Positions 6,939 to 8,999 of a stretch of 8,999 nucleotides of DNA are shown here, in pieces (position 1 is the stretch's first letter; every line of letters starts with the position of its first letter). A program made the position numbers and the translations under genes. The stretch is from an uncultured Rhodospirillales bacterium. GTDB taxonomy: Bacteria; Pseudomonadota; Alphaproteobacteria; Acetobacterales; Acetobacteraceae. Under the pieces are notes generated by a model. It searched no databases. It was not told the origin of the DNA and worked only from the letters and a program-made list of their open reading frames with translations. The stretch spans positions 1 through 8,999 of the forward strand of contig CAIMVB010000102.1 of the NCBI GenBank assembly GCA_903844785.1. The letters are read 5' to 3'.

Positions 6939-6967
6939 CTTGACCCTGCATGTGGTGCCGCGTCAAG
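6939..6967 (-). repeat. inverted repeat CTTGAC/GTCAAG upstream of clpP
   Basis: Exact 6-base inverted repeats lie at 6939-6944 and 6962-6967, 17 bases apart, 46 bases upstream of the clpP start. The minus-strand copy at 6962-6967 reads CTTGAC, including TTGACG, a good -35 for sigma-70 or RpoH, but I see no convincing -10 at the matching distance. It may be part of the clpP promoter or a dyad binding site. Confidence 0.35.
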
Positions 6968-6970
6968 ACA

Positions 6971-6987
6971 GCGCAAATCCCTTGCGC
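6971..6987 (-). terminator. short hairpin after the hydrolase gene, possible terminator
   Basis: GCGCAA and TTGCGC (6971-6976 and 6982-6987) form a perfect 6-bp stem around a 5-base loop, 17 bases after the stop of the upstream gene. The following minus-strand bases are TGTCTTG, not a real U tract. It would mark the end of the metG-tatD-hydrolase unit if it works. Confidence 0.3.
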
Positions 6988-7004
6988 CCATTTTCTTGCC
7001 CCGG

Positions 7005-7805
7005 TCAACGCCCCGGCCTGAGCACCATGCCATCATAGCCCGGCTCCACCCCAGGGGGCAGGATTCGGCTCAGCCAGCCATAGTCCAGATCGCTGCCCAT
7101 ATGGGTCAGGATTGTGCGGCGCGGCTGCAAAATTCGAACCCATTCAAGCACTTGGTCCAGATTGGCATGCACCTTATGGGGCGCACGCTGGAAGCATCCC
7201 ACAATCCAGGTATCCAGCCCATGAAGAAGGGCAAGGCTTTCTTCCGGCAGGCGCACCAGATCTGTGGAATAGGCGAAGCCCCCGATTCTAAGGCCCAGCG
7301 TTTCCATCACCCCATGATCCTGGCTGAATAGCGTCAGGGGCATCCCGGCAATCTCCAAGCGCTCACCCGGTGCCACCTGAAATGGCTCCAGCGCCGGGCG
7401 GAAAAACCAGGGGCCAGAGGAAGGCAGAAAGGCATAATCGAAACGCTGTCGCAGGTTATCCAGCGTTCTTTCCATGGCATAAATGGGTAAGGCCCGGCCC
7501 GTGATGCGATTCAGTACGCGGGTTTCATCCGTGCCCATCACGTGATCGGCATGGTGATGGGTGAACAGGATGGCCTCCACCGCCCCCACGCCCGCCGCCA
7601 AGAATTGGGCGCGCATGTCGGGCCCGGCATCCACCAACAGTTTCCGCCCATCCGCGCCCTCAATCAGAATCGAGGATCTGCTACGCCGATTGCGCGGCTC
7701 ATTCGGGTCACAGGCGCCCCAATCGCCCCGCCCATCCGGGCCGCCAATCAGTGGGACGCCGGCCGAACCACCGCAGCCCAGGATCGTAACCGTGACTGTG
7801 ACCAA
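7005..7805 (-). CDS. MBL-fold metallohydrolase, PhnP-like
   Basis: This is a metallo-beta-lactamase-fold hydrolase of about 266 residues that most resembles the PhnP-type phosphodiesterase group; the true substrate is unknown. The metal-binding set is complete: HxHxDH at His83, His85, Asp87 and His88 (FTHHHADH), His164 (SQDHG), Asp182 (YSTDL) and His235 (LTHMGSD). The GCGGSAGVP start (10-18) is typical of this subfamily. PhnP itself acts on cyclic ribose phosphates in phosphonate breakdown, but no phn gene is near, so I do not assign that role. The only plausible start is the TTG at 7803-7805, three bases after the tatD stop and in the same frame (TGA-GTC-TTG). Its ribosome-binding site is weak: an AAGG about 11 bases upstream. 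It is probably translated by coupling to tatD, as the last gene of the metG-tatD unit. The pairing of tatD with this hydrolase is, from memory, common in alphaproteobacteria. Confidence 0.9.
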   Translation of the reverse strand: MVTVTVTILGCGGSAGVPLIGGPDGRGDWGACDPNEPRNRRSRSSILIEGADGRKLLVDAGPDMRAQFLAAGVGAVEAILFTHHHADHVMGTDETRVLNRITGRALPIYAMERTLDNLRQRFDYAFLPSSGPWFFRPALEPFQVAPGERLEIAGMPLTLFSQDHGVMETLGLRIGGFAYSTDLVRLPEESLALLHGLDTWIVGCFQRAPHKVHANLDQVLEWVRILQPRRTILTHMGSDLDYGWLSRILPPGVEPGYDGMVLRPGR

Positions 7806-7808
7806 GAC

Positions 7809-8582
7809 TCAGGCGGCCTTCGGGAAGAGGGTTTCGAAATTGCGCGTGGTCAGCGCCTCAAGCGCCGCGATTTCCAGCCCCCGGACCCCCGCCAGCACCT
7901 TGGCGGTATGCGCCACCATGGCGGGTTCACAGCGCTTGCCGCGAAAGGGCACGGGCGCCAGATAGGGCGCATCGGTTTCCACCAGCAGCCGATCCGCCGG
8001 CACATCCCGCGCAATTTCCCGCAATTCCTCGCTTTTTGGGAAGGTCAGGATGCCGGAGAAGGACAGATAGCCCCCCATCGCCACCGCACGTTCCGCCAAA
8101 CCCCGGCCACTGCTGAAGCAATGCAGCAGGAAGGGAAAGGCCCCGCCCCTGTCGCGTTCCTCGGCCAGGATATCGGCAATATCCTCATCCGCCTGGCGGG
8201 CATGGATGGCGAGTGGCAGGCCAGTGATCTGCGCCGCGCGGATATGGTTGCGGAAATTCTCGGCCTGAGCCTCGCGCGGGGCCTTGTCATAGAAGTAATC
8301 CAGGCCGCTTTCGCCAAGCCCGATAATGCGCGGATGGTCGGTCAGCGCGGCCAGGGCTTCCGGACCCGGAAGCTCCCCTTCCCCGGCATTATGGGGATGG
8401 ATGCCAACCGTGCCGAGCACGCAATCAAAGCGTTCGGTGAGCGCCTTCACCTGTTCCGCCTGGGCGAAGCGCGTGCCGATAGTGACCATGCGGCCAATGC
8501 CAGCTTCGCGGGCTCGGGCAATGACGTCGGCGATTTCCGCCTCGACATAGTAGTCAAGGTGGCAATGGCTATCCACCAGCAT
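7809..8582 (-). CDS. tatD: TatD family metal-dependent hydrolase/DNase
   Basis: TatD proteins are TIM-barrel, two-metal hydrolases of the amidohydrolase type; characterised members act as 3'-5' exonucleases in DNA repair and in DNA breakdown. Despite the name they are not needed for Tat export. The 257-residue product has every expected metal ligand: His6 and His8 (DSHCHLD), Glu91 (GLGESGLDY), His127 (IHARQAD), His154 (LHCFSSG) and Asp204 (VETDAPYLAP). The C-terminal VPFRGKRCEP motif (211-220) is also typical. The ATG at 8580-8582 shares one base with the metG stop (TGATG), with GAGG 7 bases upstream, so the two are translationally coupled. metG-tatD is a widespread gene pair. Whether it is TatD itself or the close paralogue YcfH cannot be told by eye; beside metG, YcfH-type is quite likely. 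Confidence 0.95.
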   Translation of the reverse strand: MLVDSHCHLDYYVEAEIADVIARAREAGIGRMVTIGTRFAQAEQVKALTERFDCVLGTVGIHPHNAGEGELPGPEALAALTDHPRIIGLGESGLDYFYDKAPREAQAENFRNHIRAAQITGLPLAIHARQADEDIADILAEERDRGGAFPFLLHCFSSGRGLAERAVAMGGYLSFSGILTFPKSEELREIARDVPADRLLVETDAPYLAPVPFRGKRCEPAMVAHTAKVLAGVRGLEIAALEALTTRNFETLFPKAA

Positions 8583-8999
8583 CAGGCAGCCTCGATCTCA
8601 ATCTTGCGAAATAGCGGGCTTGGCGGCGGCAGGGCGGTGCCACCTGGCAAAGCTGTCGCCAGCGCGGCCAAATCCCGCGCATCTTCCGGCACGGCAAGCT
8701 GATCCAGCAAGGCGCCCATGCTGTCGGGCATGAAGGGCTGAAGCGCCGTCGCCGCGCCGCGCAGCACGGAATGAAGGTGCCGCAGCACCGCGGCCATCCG
8801 CACCGGATCAGTCTTTTTCAAAGCCCAGGGCGCCTGCGCCGTGATATAGCCATTGGCGGCGCGCACCAGACGGAACACTTCCTCCAGCGCCAGATGGAAG
8901 GCTTGGTCTTCCACATGCTTGCCAACCAAGCCGGGCATGGCAGTAAGCGATTCTAGCAGGGCCACATCATCGCCCACCGCCGGCGCAGTTTCCGGCAGC
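8582..8999 (-). CDS. metG: methionyl-tRNA synthetase, C-terminal part (5' end outside window)
   Basis: Methionyl-tRNA synthetase charges tRNA-Met with methionine in the cytoplasm. Only the last 138 or so codons are present; the frame is open through the right edge, so this is a window cut and not a pseudogene. The visible part is the helical anticodon-binding domain: a helix with DQAFHLALEEVFRLVRAANGYI, then QAPWALKKTDP, and LQPFMPDSMGALLDQL, all characteristic of class I MetRS. The protein ends soon after LPPPSPLFRKIE, so it lacks the extra C-terminal tRNA-binding (Trbp111-like) domain found in E. coli MetG, as in many alphaproteobacteria. The catalytic HIGH and KMSKS motifs lie outside the window. 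The stop overlaps the tatD start by one base. Confidence 0.95.
   Translation of the reverse strand, partial: LPETAPAVGDDVALLESLTAMPGLVGKHVEDQAFHLALEEVFRLVRAANGYITAQAPWALKKTDPVRMAAVLRHLHSVLRGAATALQPFMPDSMGALLDQLAVPEDARDLAALATALPGGTALPPPSPLFRKIEIEAA

Noticed and set aside
6294..7331. Plus-strand open frame of about 345 codons opposite clpP and the hydrolase gene
   Set aside because: It is a shadow of conserved minus-strand genes with no family resemblance.
7542..8702. Long plus-strand open frame of about 386 codons opposite the hydrolase, tatD and metG
   Set aside because: It is antisense to three genes with intact catalytic motifs and shows no recognisable domain or ribosome-binding site.
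1..8999. CRISPR array, toxin-antitoxin, defence, phage or insertion-sequence content
   Set aside because: No spaced direct repeats, transposase, terminal repeats or small paired genes were found; all coding space is taken by conserved housekeeping genes.

Overview
This window is an ordinary, densely coded stretch of a GC-rich alphaproteobacterial chromosome. The protein sequences and the gene order (clpP, clpX, lon, hupB, a tRNA pair, then nuoA-B-C) fit Rhodospirillales, perhaps Acetobacteraceae; the family-level guess is an inference. Every gene I can support lies on the minus strand, so transcription runs from high to low coordinates. Long open frames on the plus strand are antisense shadows of these genes.

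Layout in the direction of transcription: the 3' end of metG (methionyl-tRNA synthetase) enters at the right edge and is tightly coupled to tatD and then to a PhnP-like metallo-beta-lactamase-fold hydrolase. Next come three stand-alone genes of cytoplasmic proteolysis, each with its own gap of about 100 to 120 bases: clpP (serine peptidase), clpX (its AAA+ unfoldase) and lon (AAA+ protease). After them come hupB (HU nucleoid protein), tRNA-Val(TAC) and tRNA-Asp(GTC). A 192-base leader follows, and then the start of the respiratory complex I operon: nuoA, nuoB and a nuoC that runs off the left edge. No gene-free stretch exceeds 300 bases.

Functionally the window joins three themes: translation (metG, two tRNAs, tatD as a quality-control/nuclease gene), ATP-dependent proteolysis with chromosome packaging (clpP, clpX, lon, hupB) and energy conservation (nuo). 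All reading frames are intact and I see no mobile element, CRISPR array, toxin-antitoxin pair, phage gene or defence system.

I did not find an exciting undescribed system. The points worth a second look are in the gaps: a long bulged hairpin between tRNA-Asp and nuoA; heat-shock (sigma-32-like) promoter candidates before clpX, lon and, unexpectedly, nuoA; inverted repeats before lon and clpP; and an in-frame TGA between tatD and the hydrolase gene. All promoter and terminator calls were made by eye and are tentative.
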